Under the pieces are notes generated by a model. The model made no database searches, was not told the DNA's origin, and was given only the letters and a program-made list of their open reading frames with translations. Positions 22,620 to 34,067 of a stretch of DNA of 64,000 bases are shown one piece after another; positions within the stretch are counted from its first letter, which is position 1, and every line of letters starts with the position of its first letter. Made by a program: the position numbers and the translations under genes. The DNA is from Steinernema hermaphroditum (lineage: Eukaryota; Nematoda; Chromadorea; Rhabditida; Steinernematidae): the NCBI GenBank assembly GCA_030435675.1, contig CM059621.1, positions 3,224,001-3,288,000 of the forward strand, in the 5' to 3' direction.

Positions 22620-23950
22620 GGGATAAACGATTTTGCTGCATGAACGGATCTTTCACAACCCTAATGACCATCTTTTTTATCTATTAGTGTTACTCGTTAT
22701 TAGACGGATGTGCTGTGCTTGCAGTGTTATTAAAGTGTTTTCCATGAAATGGGTAAATGATAAGGTAGGGATTTAATGGTTGAGTTTGGTGAAGAAAAAA
22801 GCTTTAAAACTTCATAGCGAAACGTGACAACCGTTGACAACAAGATGTCCGACGCCAGGAATCCGGCAGCGCGAGATGTCATCCCGAAGGTCGCCGACGC
22901 TCTGAGGATGCCACCACCAGCAAAGACGCAACTCCCGGACCATGGGCTCATCTCTCCGAAACAGATGCGAGCTCAGAAGCGTCCGCTGTGCCGCAAACGC
23001 CCGCGAAGAAGATGTTCCGTCGCCATTCCCGAAGTTTCGCCGATTCCCAGATGCCCCGTGAAGCGCGCCGTCTAAGACCGGTTCGACACCACCGCTACGC
23101 CAGGGATGAAGCCTGCAGCAATGAGACTTCCTCTGTTTGTCTATTTTTCGGTGTCCTGCAAGGCGCAAAGCCTTTGATTCGGGAAATAAAGTAAGTAAGT
23201 AAAGCGAAACGTGAATGATAGCCGGTTGACCTGACAACGATTCACAGTGGCAGAATGCGGTAAAGAGCTCATACTATTGACATTTTGTAAACAGTTGTTC
23301 AATTGCTCAGGGTCAGTTCGAATTGGAACGAATTCGGTAAGTGAAGATAGAGCACTCGCTCTCCATGACTCTCATGATCAATCGCTTGCCGGAGGGACTT
23401 TTTGACAGACAGCGTGATAGCCAGCTTTAGATCTAGAGATTAAGGTGCTTACCGCTGCAGTACCTAAAAATCAGATTATAAACCGATAGGGTGTCATGCG
23501 ACTGGCGAGACAAGGTTGTGACGTCGGACGATGTCAACAAGGCAGGATAAACCTGTTCCCGCATCAGTGACCGCCAATCAACGACAGCATATCTTCTGAA
23601 ATGGGCTAAATTCTAAATTAGCCTATCAAATCAGTTACTCTATCCGCTTATCTGCACCGCCTATATGGTTTATCCCCATTCTCTTATGTTCTGTTTTATA
23701 CCACGTTCTGGGTACAGGCAGCCAGGTGGCGATGGTGAAATGTGGGGTGCGGCATCGTATACGATCGATTTCACAAATAAATTCGCAAATTCATGATCAC
23801 AATTGCAAGTCGGCGGGCTTCCTCGGGTTGGAACACACGTGACCCTACAGTATCGAAGTGTTCACTGTCAGTCACACAGTTAATACCCTAGACAACCTGT
23901 ACATAGCAGGGCATTACAAATACAACTCCATCCTATTTTATGTTCGCAGG
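22620..23950. repeat. Intergenic with a family A repeat (about 22830-23210)
   Basis: This is one of the best-preserved family A copies, in plus orientation. It has blocks GTCGCCGACGCTCTGAGGAT, GATGCCCCGTGAAGCGCGCC and the 3' signature CCTCTGTTTGTC...CTTTGATTC...GAAATAAAG. From 23220 to 23950 nothing is recognised. Confidence 0.6.
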
Positions 23951-23952
23951 CC

Positions 23953-25165
23953 TCATTCTGCGTCCATTCTCGCAGGTCTGCTACTTCCAGTAGACGAGTT
24001 GTCTCTGCTCGACGAGTGTTGGAAGATTCTGTTGCGTGATTCGGTGCCAATCCTGTTACCTTTGATATGGAACAGCTCGAGTACACCTCGTCGAATCTAA
24101 CCAAACTTTGTTTTCAGCTAGTGCGACGATTGTGGAAATACCTGGAAGTCGGTGAAGAAACTGATGACCGCATCGAGAATGACTCTGATTTCTAAAGTGA
24201 TGCGAATGAGTCCGAGCAGACGGAACATCTCGGCCTCGTGTCGCTGCCAGAAGCATCTATCCGTATTCAGTATGAGCGAAAGGCCAAAAATGACGTAGAA
24301 GGCGTTGAGAAAGCCGAACGTTGCTACATTCAAGGCCAGTTTCCAGAGCGGGAACCGCGTTCTGGCAGATTCTTGGTCAGAGCGCCGATTGAATGAGTCG
24401 ATAAAACGCTGTGATCGTCGGATAAAGAACACTGAAATCAAAGTGCTTGTTGCCATGTAAATAGAACAGACAAAGAACTCTCACCCGTTATGAAGAAAGT
24501 GATTATCGTTAAGAAGTACACAGTGGCATTCAAGACATTCCTCGAGCGGTACATTATCACTAAACAGGTCTCCCTCTTGCAGCCTGACCATTCATTCAGA
24601 GACGGTATCAAAACGAGTGCCATCGATGTGAGAGCGTAAGCGGCCATGAACAGAAAGACGAGCCAGCTAAATTTCATGTCTACGCACGCATAAAACGACA
24701 TTTATTACCTGAAGATCATCGTATAGACGCAGCGCCGCATGGTTACCTCCCGTCGATAGTAGAATGGTCTAGCCACCGCGATGAGCTTCATCAGGCTGAG
24801 TGAGACGTAGGACACCATAGCCGACCAAAACGAGGCCACAAAGAAAAGATCAAAAACGCTGACTATGTCACGACTAAAAAGCCAAAAGACGACATAATCA
24901 ACAGCCGAAATGATCCCTACTTGATATCGTTTGAAAGCAGCACGTATCCGGCCAAAAACAGCGCACATACGCAGATGAGTATGTCGCCAATGGCCCTGTT
25001 CAGCAGAAGAATATAGCATTTTCGGCTGACGCGGCGTTGCTTAATCGCACGGGAAATGACGATGATGAAGATGATAGTCAGGATAAGAGCAGTGACAGCG
25101 AATGGGAGCGCCAGTCGACCGAAAAACGTTTTCAGGACCCAGTCCAGTCGAAGGGCACGGTTTCT
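23953..25165 (-). CDS. Rhodopsin-like nematode GPCR (first exon not found)
   Basis: Supported exons (complement): 23953-24096, 24142-24431, 24485-24666, 24709-24873 and 24921-25165, about 342 codons in one open frame. The seven-TM product has 'LLLNRAIGDIL' in TM2, 'SLMKLIAVARPFYYRR' after TM3, a glycosylatable region before TM5, and an Arg-rich junction (FFTDFQIRRG) after TM7. A Ser-rich tail follows. The last intron, 24097-24141, is preferred over reading on to the TAG at 24118, because the extra exon restores the usual cytoplasmic tail. The first supported exon begins at a 3' splice site (TTATTTCAG); I found no in-frame ATG within a normal intron distance. Class A-like; subfamily unassigned. 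Confidence 0.72.
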
Positions 25166-25169
25166 CTGA

Positions 25170-26640
25170 AATAACGTTTAACAGGACAAGTTTTTTTTCT
25201 AGGTTTTGGTACACTTTTGCAACCAACCAGTTTCCTCAATTCGAAGACCTTAGCGATCCCAAGCTTAATTGAAATAACGATATTCACAAGGGCTACACAT
25301 TTCTCAGTTTCTGGTTTAGCAAAGGGTGATGTCTTTTTGTTGTAGATCGGCTGTTATGTGCCTGAGTTATCTCATCCAACGGCTGACAAATGACCCCGAA
25401 CTGTTTGAGTGAATTTAACTGCTTTCCTAACCATTCCTTTCAGGTGCTGTTGTCCACTTGGCACCCGTCGATAATTACACCTAATTACCCGCTAAGGAGC
25501 TTGATAGAAGTAATCAGCCGACCTATAACTTGTCAAGTCAGCTCAGGTTTTGACTTAGGTTCCCATTTTTGATACCTTGAAGAAAGCTGCATGATTTCGA
25601 GGTGGACTCGAAAGAAATTAAAACACAATTGAGAATTTGATTAATAAAACTCCAATGTGTAATCGCATTCTTAAGAACTCAAAGCAAAAAAAGAAGGAAC
25701 CAACCACAAAGATGTCGATTCGCTCTCCAGCGGTCATGTTAAAGAAGCAGGACGTTCTCGCATAACCAGACGACATTGTGCATCTCCAAGAAGAGCAGCC
25801 AGATATCAAACTTTGTCGGTTCTGAAAGAGAAAAACTTGTTACATTAAGGCATTGCGCAAGCGAAAAACAACCTGTGGTGGGTTGGCGAAGACGGTGGGA
25901 GCGGATTCGGGAGACGATCGAGTTGCACAAACAGAGATCGAAGAGGCGCGCAGGTTAGAAGCCAAGAGGCAACTTTGCAGGAAGGTCGTCGATCATCAAA
26001 TTCTATGTGAACAAGCCAACAACAACGCCTGCCACAAGTTTTCATGTTTTCATCTCGGAACTCCAAATTCGTGAACCAGATGGTTTTCAGCAATGATGTA
26101 CATGCATATGGACATTGTGTTTTATGTTGTGTGTTGGAAAGTGCATTCTGCAGTGGACTTTTTGATCTCTCATTCGAACATCTCGGAATTCCTTTAAATG
26201 CATTATATCTTTTGTGGAGTGCTTTACACGAATTAGATTAAAAATGTTACATGAAAAACAAATACGCATCAAAATTCCGGATTCGTTTGTTGATGTTTTT
26301 GTGCGTAGTCGTCCTAAAACTCGTTCGGCTTGTGACGCGTTTGATTCATTGCTGCCTTGTGAGGGTGTTGGTCGAGTACGACGATCTTGCGAATCATGGT
26401 AAATTGATGGGAAAGCATCAGACGGACCGCATATGCTTCTAGGATACCTTGACCAATGCAGGTAATGTACAAATTTCGCGCATATGGCGTGCTCTTCGTA
26501 TTGTGGTGTTTTGGACAAAATGCACCAAATACAGGTCCAAGCAACTACGAGGATAAGTTAAGTAATGACGTCAACAACCAGCATGAGTAGTGCTGTATGT
26601 AAGTGCATCGACAAATTGTACAGCTCTTGCAACTTGCACC
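25170..26640. pseudogene. Intergenic with degraded Srh/Sri-type receptor remnants
   Basis: Two minus-strand fragments resemble parts of Srh/Sri receptors. At about 25740-25830, after a 3' splice-like site, 'KFDIWLLFLEM' resembles the start of exon 2 of such genes (compare KFDSIAW at 33.7 kb). It then hits stops. At about 26310-26470 a tail ending 'FTMIRKI' resembles the end of the receptor at 28408 (FHMIRKL). Neither can be joined to other exons. The rest of the interval is unremarkable. Confidence 0.35.
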
Positions 26641-26870
26641 ATGCTGCATTGAAAATGTTAAATGCTATGGCGAGATCACATATTGCGCGATCATGTTGTA
26701 CTCCGGAAGTGCTACCTAATCTTCGATTTGGTTTTTCATTTACGTCGGTGGCGATGCAAATGGCTTGTCCACTTGCTCTGTTCAGTGAGCGGTCGTTTTC
26801 CATCGTCGTTGTCGGCACATCGATTGCCCCGGATCCCAAAAAACATGGAATATCACTCGTAATTCCAACA
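26640..26870 (-). repeat. Family B repeat fragment (minus) with mariner TIR scrap
   Basis: 26780-26830 contains GTGAGCGGTCGTTTTCCATC followed by GTCGTTGTCGGCAC, the reverse complement of the family B 3' part near 20600. At 26643-26660, CTGCATTGAAAATGTTA matches the inner part of the mariner-like TIR at 11264-11281. Confidence 0.5.
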
Positions 26871-26969
26871 CCGCATATTGTACAACTATTTGTGAATGCA
26901 AGACAATGCAACATAATATTCATGCAAGGGATTTATTTATTTTCCAAATTTAAGATAAAGGTTGAACGT

Positions 26970-27726
26970 TTAGTGACCTCCGACGACACCACCGACGACG
27001 GGAAGACCCTTGAGGAGAGGGACGACTGAAATATGCTACTGTAGAGCGAAGAGAGGGAGAGAACCTACGGAGGTTGAGGACAGTTTGGAGAAGGGAGATG
27101 ACGAGGCCGAGGATTCCACCGATGGGACCAGCGGCGATACCTCCGACGATGGGGATACCGCTGAGAACTCCGGTGACGGTCTTCTCGAGATCACCCAGAA
27201 GTCCAGAGATGTCGAGACCTCCAATGGCTCCACCAGCAGATCCAGCAGCAGATCCGGCAGCGCCCTGGGCACCTCCCAGGATTCCAGTCACCGCTCCGAG
27301 GGGACCAGATCCTCCAGTGATTCCTCCAAGAGCTCCAGTGATATCTTCAGCAGCTCCGGAAGCGGCGTCCTTTCCTCCAGTGGTTCCGCCGATGATTCCT
27401 CCAAGGGCGTTGGTAGCAGTGTTGGTGACATCCGAGGCAGCACCGCTGGCTCCAGAAGCAGCGTTTCCAGCACCTCCGATACCTCCGAGGATTCCTCCAA
27501 GGGCATCGGTGGCCGTACCAGCAGCTCCCGACGCGGCGTTAGAACCGCCGATACCACCAAGGCCTCCAAGTAGACCTCCAATGGCTGCGGCGTCACCGTT
27601 CTTTTCTCCGCTTCCATTCTTATCCTTCTTGTGGCCCTCACCCAGGTGGAGCCCGTTGTTTCCTTGGTCGTTGTCGGCCAGGGCGACGGAAAGGAGGAGC
27701 AGAGAGAAGAGAGCGATCGCCTTCAT
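26970..27726 (-). CDS. Gly/Ala/Ser-rich secreted protein 1
   Basis: Model: complement of 26970-27025 and 27069-27726 with a 43-bp intron; 237 aa. Signal peptide MKAIALFSLLLLSVALA is followed by a short Asn/Lys-rich charged segment (to residue ~45). A long low-complexity domain then alternates GGLLGG/GGIGG with small-residue stretches. The C-terminus is hydrophobic, ending VVGGH after splicing; the unspliced frame gives an Arg/Ser-rich tail that is not credible. The composition resembles glycine-rich structural, adhesive or antimicrobial secreted proteins, but no family can be assigned. Paralogues: 35399-36170 and 43730-44501. AATAAA is absent in the immediate view. Confidence 0.8.
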
Positions 27727-28400
27727 GGTTCACAAAACGTTGGAATGAGTGAACGCTCTCTCCCTTCGGTCCTCTTTTGTATCATTTGTCATTCGAGTGC
27801 CATGTTGGCATCTGCTCACAATTTGAATACATAGTGGATGATTTTCGCCCACATAATCCGAAACAATCCAAAAATAGACCCCGTTACTCTTTGAAAATCA
27901 GGTAGCCACGTCTGCCACATCGGCTGAGTTTCAAAAGTCTTCTGGTGAAAAACAACTTTTGCATGATCGACGAACAGGTATGCCACAGGCTCAATGGGTT
28001 TCATCACTTCATCGTGGCGAGCGATCCTCGGCCGCTCTTGGAGCGTCCTGACAACAAAACATGTGACAGTTGTTAGTGTTTCGGCTCCCATAGGCAATTG
28101 GAACACCCCCACTGACAACAAGATGTCCAATTCCAGGAGTCCGGCTGCGTGAGAAGTCACCCTAAAGGTCGCCGACATTCTGAGGACTAGCGAAGACACA
28201 ACTCCCAGACCGCGCAATCATCTCTACGAAGCAGATGCGAGCCCCGAAGTTGACCCGAGATGTAGAAGATGCAAGAACGAACATGTAAGAGTCCTACGTG
28301 TGATGAGATCAACATAAAAGAGACGTTTGTTTTACTGGAAGGATCTTGAGCAATGTCACTGTTTCTGAACAAATTATGGTCTTGTCGGGTTATTGGATAT
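27727..28400 (-). promoter_or_regulatory. Upstream region of Gly-rich gene 1 with conserved proximal promoter
   Basis: A TACAAAAG box (27774-27781 on minus) lies ~47 bp before the ATG and recurs at the same place in both paralogues (35345-35352, 43676-43683). About 280 bp further upstream is conserved among the three loci. A family A repeat fragment at 28010-28270 occupies the same relative position and orientation as the one upstream of gene 2. Confidence 0.55.
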
Positions 28401-28407
28401 ACCGTAT

Positions 28408-29665
28408 TTAGTAGGCACTCGTGCGACGTATTGCACTGTCATTCGTTCTTGTGTGCTGGGCTGTTGGGACCACAGTAGTGGCCGGGACGTTGGAACAGTA
28501 CAATTTGCGAATCATATGAAAAGTTGCTTTTCGATAAGGTGCTATGAGGAGAATAACGGCCATTGAGTTTATTGTCGAGTGCATGCTCATTGCAATAAGC
28601 GTCAGTTGCACTAGCTCTTAAATATGCATATTAATGCTGAAGCCGACTGATGCTCGTAATGACCCGAACTCAGAATCAGACCGCCTTAAGTTGACCCTGC
28701 TCCGGCCTGGCTCAGTTGGTTCGTTAGCTACTTCAAACCCGAGTCGACTCGATCCAGGCCCGTTTATATCCTGAGGTCAATTGGCCACGGTCACGAGGAG
28801 TGGTACGAAGAGACGATAAAAAAGTCCTTTGTGCGATTTTCTCTTTCATCCCAAAATAATTGTTCAAGTACCTACCATCAATTATATTCAGTCCCATTAT
28901 TAGTCCAACCAAGTCGACCGACAACGGGATGGCGAGAAGTACAAGTGGAGCGAAGGCCTACGTCCTTTGTGCTACATTACAAATTGTCCTCGCTGACCTG
29001 GACAGCCAACGATTTCATTAGCTGTATGTGGAGCCGGTAGGTGAACGGCGATAAGCTCTCCCTATGCTCTTTGAATTGCTTGAAAATTCCGCTCATGCAT
29101 AAGCCAATGGAGACTATCCAGAGCGTAATCCACACAAACATGACGGCACATCCCACGAGGAAAGCCATCGGGTCAAGGCCAAACACAGGGAGAATATCAA
29201 AGAATGGACATAATTCAGGGTGAACCTAAAATAATTCTATCGATAACGAACAAAAATTCATGGCTGACCATTTCTACGTGTCTTCTGAAAGTCTCTTTGG
29301 GAATGTAGCTCAGCGTCATCGCTGCTGCCACAGATCCCGGGGGAACGAGGCTCACAGCGCCTATGCCAATGCCATATTGCCATTTCTGGATGATTTTGCC
29401 AAATATGCGGACATCATCTTTCAGCGATATCCATCGGTAGAAAAAGGCGAAGAGTAGGGTGACAAGGTGCTCGCAAATGCAGAAAACTGAAGGAGCTGAG
29501 GATAAATAGACATTAACAGGTCTTACCTGAAAAGACGAAGCACGCGAACCCGGCTGATGGTCCAAGATATTGACCGACTCCTGTAGCTGAGAAGCTGAAG
29601 ATTTCCATAAGTGGGAATGGTACATAAACAACGTGCAGCCAGATGTCGGTGACGAATACCCATGC
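28408..29665 (-). CDS. Srh-like chemoreceptor (first exon unresolved)
   Basis: Supported exons (complement): 28408-28610, 28876-28957, 28998-29225, 29269-29486 and 29527-29665; 290 codons in one frame. Visible Srh features are 'VTDIWLHVVYVPFPL' at the start of TM2, a 'HPEL' extracellular segment, 'YRLHIQLMKSLAVQ' before TM6, and 'SMHSTINSMAVILLIAPYR' for TM7 and its PYR end. The last intron is unusually long (265 bp). A candidate first exon (ATG at 29950, TM1 ending ISIRSP) lies upstream, but its junction to 29665 is not clean: the expected 'YxxxLLNI' segment is missing and foreign-looking sequence follows. The gene may be recently disrupted. Confidence 0.65.
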
Positions 29666-29950
29666 CTACAATGATGCTGGCTTGGTTTTAGTTTGATATT
29701 TGACTTTTCTACTGATAACAAGTTTCTCTAGGCACCGGTTGGGGTTCGCTCTCTCAGAAATGAGTTCAGTGATTCGATCGTTCTTATTGTTATAATGACT
29801 CCTACAGGGTCCGGGAAAAGTTCTGTCACACCGAAAATGGATAGTATCTCGAGCCGGTGAACGGATTGAAATAAAGAACACAGTTATCACATGAAAGAGC
29901 AACAAAAAGGCTTCCAAACAATTTGAAAAATTTTCAACCGTAGTCGCCAT
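29666..29950 (-). pseudogene. Candidate first exon of the Srh-like gene, disrupted
   Basis: The ORF starts MATTVENFSNCLEAFLLLFH and gives one TM helix and 'RSP', as expected for Srh exon 1. After about 29835 the sequence (GTGTGACAGAACTTTTCCCGG) resembles transposon-end DNA rather than the conserved TM1/TM2 loop. A weak in-frame 39-bp intron before 29665 exists, but it would leave ~40 unrelated residues in the protein. Confidence 0.35.
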
Positions 29951-31261
29951 ACATCGAAGCGAGATTTCGTTTCAGACTTTTGGGTCAGCGACGTTCAGTG
30001 AGTCAATTGTTTTTGGCAGGCCTTGTCTAAGATGCGTCATATCGCGAAGTCCACTAACGAGGATGGACTCGTCAGCATCTGTCGTGACCACAAGACCACC
30101 CGTGCCGCCATAAGAAGTGAAAGCCCGCCGATAACTCGGAGGTTTCTATCCTTAGCCGAATCGAAGAAGGCTCTCTACAAGGCTCGCTTCACTGCTGCAC
30201 CTCGATGGGATTCAGCGCCACTTCGACGCCCGGATCCACTGATACGATCACGATTTTCGTTTCTTGTGTTAGTACTAGAAGCGACGCAGTCATTTCTGTG
30301 TGATACTGCTCTTCTCCGTGCTTTATGTGACGTCGAACGCTGTTTACTTACGTAGATGAAGCGTGTGAGCAGTAAAATGAACGAGTGAAGTATTAAATTG
30401 TACGCTCCTCTTACATAAAATGTGAATCAGTACTCTCGCAGAATGGGAGGCTCGAATAATACAAAGCAGAATTGTATCCAGGACCTTTGAATCACTGATA
30501 GACGATAGTAATTAACATGCACAAACTCACTACAGACTACACGTATGATAGACACAGTTCAATATTAGTTCAGATGCCTAATTCGAGGACTCGTTTCAAC
30601 ATTCATCAGCGTGAACAGTCATCGCCGCGTAATTTTTGTGTCTTTACAAAAGTGCTTGAGAAAATGAAAAAGAAAGAGGCACACGCCTGAGAAAGCCGGT
30701 AAATGAGAAATGACAAAATGACTAGTACGAAGTCGTCACAGCTCTGAGAATTCGATCATCGTCAGAGGTGCATTATAGCTTTTTTAGAATTCAGATTCTA
30801 AAGAAGAGCACTTTTTCTTATTTTCTCAAGCCCAGATAGATCCAAATTTAAGATTTGTTTGCGAGTGTCATTGTACCTCATCTCAGTTCGGAAGAGAATA
30901 GACACGAATACTGCTGCGAGGGGTGTACATACAACGCATAATCGATGTTTTGACTAGTAGCATTAGCTAGTAATGGTTTAGAAAACAGATCATAGGATGG
31001 CTGTGCATAGAGTTCGTGCAGCTCAAACTACTTATGCGACAGTTGTGCAGGTGTTTGAACTTTAACCATACTACGTTAAATCCTTAGAATTGACGGCTTA
31101 ATCATTTTTTATGGTTCGCACGGAGTTATTCAATGAGACTATTGTCAAACTGATATGTACTAACGAACCTATTCTTCCGCCTTTGTGCTCCCGTCGGTTG
31201 GAAAGCATAAAAGCGCGGAGCTGACCGCATTAGCCATACAGCCTCAATAGGATCTATTGAA
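29951..31261. other. Intergenic, nothing firmly recognised
   Basis: An ORF at 30023-30355 (plus) has no paralogue or splice context. The remainder is AT-rich. A CATAAAAG box near 31206 could be the core promoter of the following Srx gene. Confidence 0.35.
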
Positions 31262-32822
31262 ATGGAGCAGCTGAATGTGACTGAGGTATTTTACTACGGT
31301 AACGAGCTGCAAGGCCGCGGTGAGACGTCTGCGTTTGACATCGCTGTAGGTGTTTTTGTAACCATGGTAAGTGATTGATGTTCAATATTTGAAAAGCATA
31401 TAGTGAAGTGAACTGGCCACATATATTACATTATTTTACTATTTTAGCTCAGCTTGGCGGCAGTATCTGTTGGAATACGGAATCTGTACATCATCAAAAA
31501 GATGACCATCTTTCATAGTGCTTTCGGCTGCCTGTGGATCAGCAGAACCATCGGTGAAATTGGCGCCAACATCGTGCACGTCATCTACTCCGGTCCTATT
31601 ACTATTCTGTAAGTTGCGAGCTAATGATCACCGATCCTCAAATTTCTAAAATGCCAATCCCAAATGACTAGGATGAAAAATACGATCGTGCCTCGCCTGA
31701 TCTTTCCGATGCTGTTGCCTTTGCAATCCATAAGTCTAGTACATGATTTTTGGGTCTACAGTTTCACAGGATTGAACGTTCAGCTGCTGCGTTCACTCTA
31801 TCTTGTTTATCAAGTGTTTCAAAAAACCTCTATGCTGCCCTAATATTCGACCAAGTTCTTACGATTCATCTCATTGCAGGCAACCCAAAGACATATCCCC
31901 CACATTCGGCATAGTCGCCTTCACTGTCGGCTATTTCTTTGCGTGCGAGTCATGCGTCCTGCACCAATACATCTCCGCCAATCGAATGTTTGCCGTTTGT
32001 ACGCCAATAAAATACAAATCAATTTTTACGAAACGGGTCACAGCGACCATCATACTCATCACATGGCTGGAGGTCGCCATCATCATGACGTTATATCATG
32101 GTAAAACGCGAGCTCCTAAGATATATCGCAACATTTATTGTAGTCATCCCATGCAGCATGATTGGCTACAGTCCTCAGTTTTACGAATACGTCTTCATCA
32201 AGTGCACCGCTGACATGGATCGCGACTACTCGATCGTGGGAACACTTACAAATCGAGGATGCTTCGTCATGTGCCTGTTCTCGTTGGTTTGCGACTTCAT
32301 CACCCTCTCCAAGATCATTCATATCAAATTGACAAATCATGGCTCCGCACAAGATGCCTCCTTTAAGAGAAATGTTCGCTTCTTCGCTCAGGTATTCACA
32401 TTTTATAGTAACATGAAATAAGACAGACATTTTGTCGAAACCTAAGACAAAGAAATTTTCAAAATACGAACCCCTTTTTAATTATATCATTCCCATTTTA
32501 CAACGTTCGATGTTTAGACTGTTGTTCAAAACATCTCCATGTACGGAACACTCGTAGCTGTGGTGATGGTGAATAACAGAGCGTCTTCCGGCCAGGCGTA
32601 CTCTATCATCGCATTCAATGCACTTATCGCAAGCCACCTTAACAATGGGTACGTCCCACACTTTCCGCTCTATTTCATATGACCATTTTTAGACTTGCAC
32701 TTATCATCTTCAATCCGGAAGTGCATAAGTTCTTGGGGATTCGAAAAAATATAAAAATCGATCCAACAAGCAGCGAAAGACTCGCGGCAACGTCAGCGAA
32801 GAACGCCGCCCCAGCGAGCTAA
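31262..32822 (+). CDS. Srx-like chemoreceptor 2
   Basis: Model: exons 31262-31366, 31448-31608, 31880-32100, 32144-32391, 32518-32648 and 32693-32822; 331 aa, frame closed throughout. It has the same design as the gene at 20823-22619: an N-terminal 'YYGNELQGRG' motif (YGSELQGRG in the paralogue), 'HSAFGCLWISRTIGEIG' in TM2, 'ANRMFAVCTPIKYKSIF' after TM3, 'FIKCTADMDRDY' in the loop and 'FNPEVHKFLG' after TM7. Exons 4 and 5 of the paralogue are fused here into one exon (248 bp), one clear difference in gene structure. AATAAA is at 32876-32881. Confidence 0.85.
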
Positions 32823-32889
32823 TCCTTGTGACGACATAAATTTTTTAGAAAAGTATTATTTGCACTATGTGTTACAATAAATGTTGTCT

Positions 32890-33640
32890 CGTATAACGTT
32901 TCTGGTATGTGGTTCATTGTAATATGGGCAGTTTTGGCAAAAATCTGTGAAAATAATGAAGTACAGTGAACAGAACGAATTAGAGCTGGCATCACGGAAG
33001 GTGCTTCTGACAACAAAAAGCTTCCGAAAGAAGTCGCTGCACAAAAACTATATTGTTCAAAAACGGTCTATGGGTGCAATCATGTATTTATCTCTTAAGT
33101 AAACAATGTAAAATTGGATTTTCTGTGAAAGTTTAACTACTATCTTCCGTTTTATATGCAAAAAAATGTACAAAGGCTTCTTCATTTGTGGCAGTATCGA
33201 TCGGTCAGGTCGTCCGTTCGTTCTATCGAAAATGAGGTGTGTGAGCGGTCGTTGTTGGTCGTCGCCTTTAGTGCAATGATCGCTACGGTCTTCACAAAGA
33301 TTGAAACACCAGAGAGCCCACCTGAAACAAAAAGCCGCCAAAGATTTGCCGGAACTCTGAAGTGTGCTCCACCTGCCGCTCCGATAAAGGTTTTCCGCTT
33401 CGCCCGCTGTTTCACACCACCCGCGATGATTCCCGATTCACCCTTTTCGCGCCTCTTCTAGACCCACACACACTGATGGGATGGATGTATTCATGTTTGT
33501 CACTATGTGCTCACCGATGTTTCATAATTAACCATAATGTAATAGTGTGCATGTATTCAAAAAACAACAGGAAGAAAAACACGAGTAAGGAACAACACGG
33601 CAATAAAGATGTTTGAGTAAGTATTGTTTACCTCGCGGAA
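32890..33640 (-). repeat. Intergenic with a family B repeat (about 33180-33470)
   Basis: GTGAGCGGTCGTTGTTGG followed by a block near ATGATCGCTACG is the reverse complement of the family B 3' half. It lies immediately downstream (in gene direction) of the truncated receptor at 33641-34067. 32890-33150 holds nothing recognised. Confidence 0.5.
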
Positions 33641-34067
33641 CTATTTGACGTGTGTAAGCACGACAATTAGGAGTAAGTAGCCGTTGTTGTTGGTGAGAAA
33701 GAAGATGAGGCCTCTAAGATAAAGTACCCACGCAATTGAATCAAATTTGGAAAAAAACATTGAATTAATTGATAGCTGTGTTGTTTTTTGCTTAGTCTTT
33801 TCCGTAAAACCGTTGCTTATGAGATCTACAGACCCTTGCCATAAGCGAAGAATGTGGAAGAAGATAAAAGAGCAAATCTGAGTTGCAACTTACCGATATG
33901 TTGAGTAGCACATATCTGTACGTTTTCATCTGCTTCGGTGATTTGAAAAATATCAAATAGACTACGAGTATGTTCAACGGAAAGGCGATAACTCCATTGA
34001 CGAGCATGAGACGTCGATGAGCTTCAAAACTGGCTTGAATTTCCTGCACGAGTTCGCTCTCAGCCAT
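33641..34067 (-). pseudogene. Truncated Srh/Sri-like receptor (two exons)
   Basis: Exons (complement) 33894-34067 and 33641-33775 with a 118-bp intron encode only 102 residues. These are TM1, the conserved 'KSPKQMKTYRYVLLNIS' segment, and the beginning of TM2/TM3 ('KFDSIAWVLYL'), then a TAG. The remaining five helices are missing; the DNA beyond is a family B repeat. The reading frame of the retained part is intact, so the truncation is probably recent or the fragment was moved here by the repeat. Confidence 0.6.

Noticed and set aside
30023..30355. 110-codon plus-strand ORF, Arg/Ser-rich
   Set aside because: No splice context, paralogue, poly(A) signal or domain. Probably chance.
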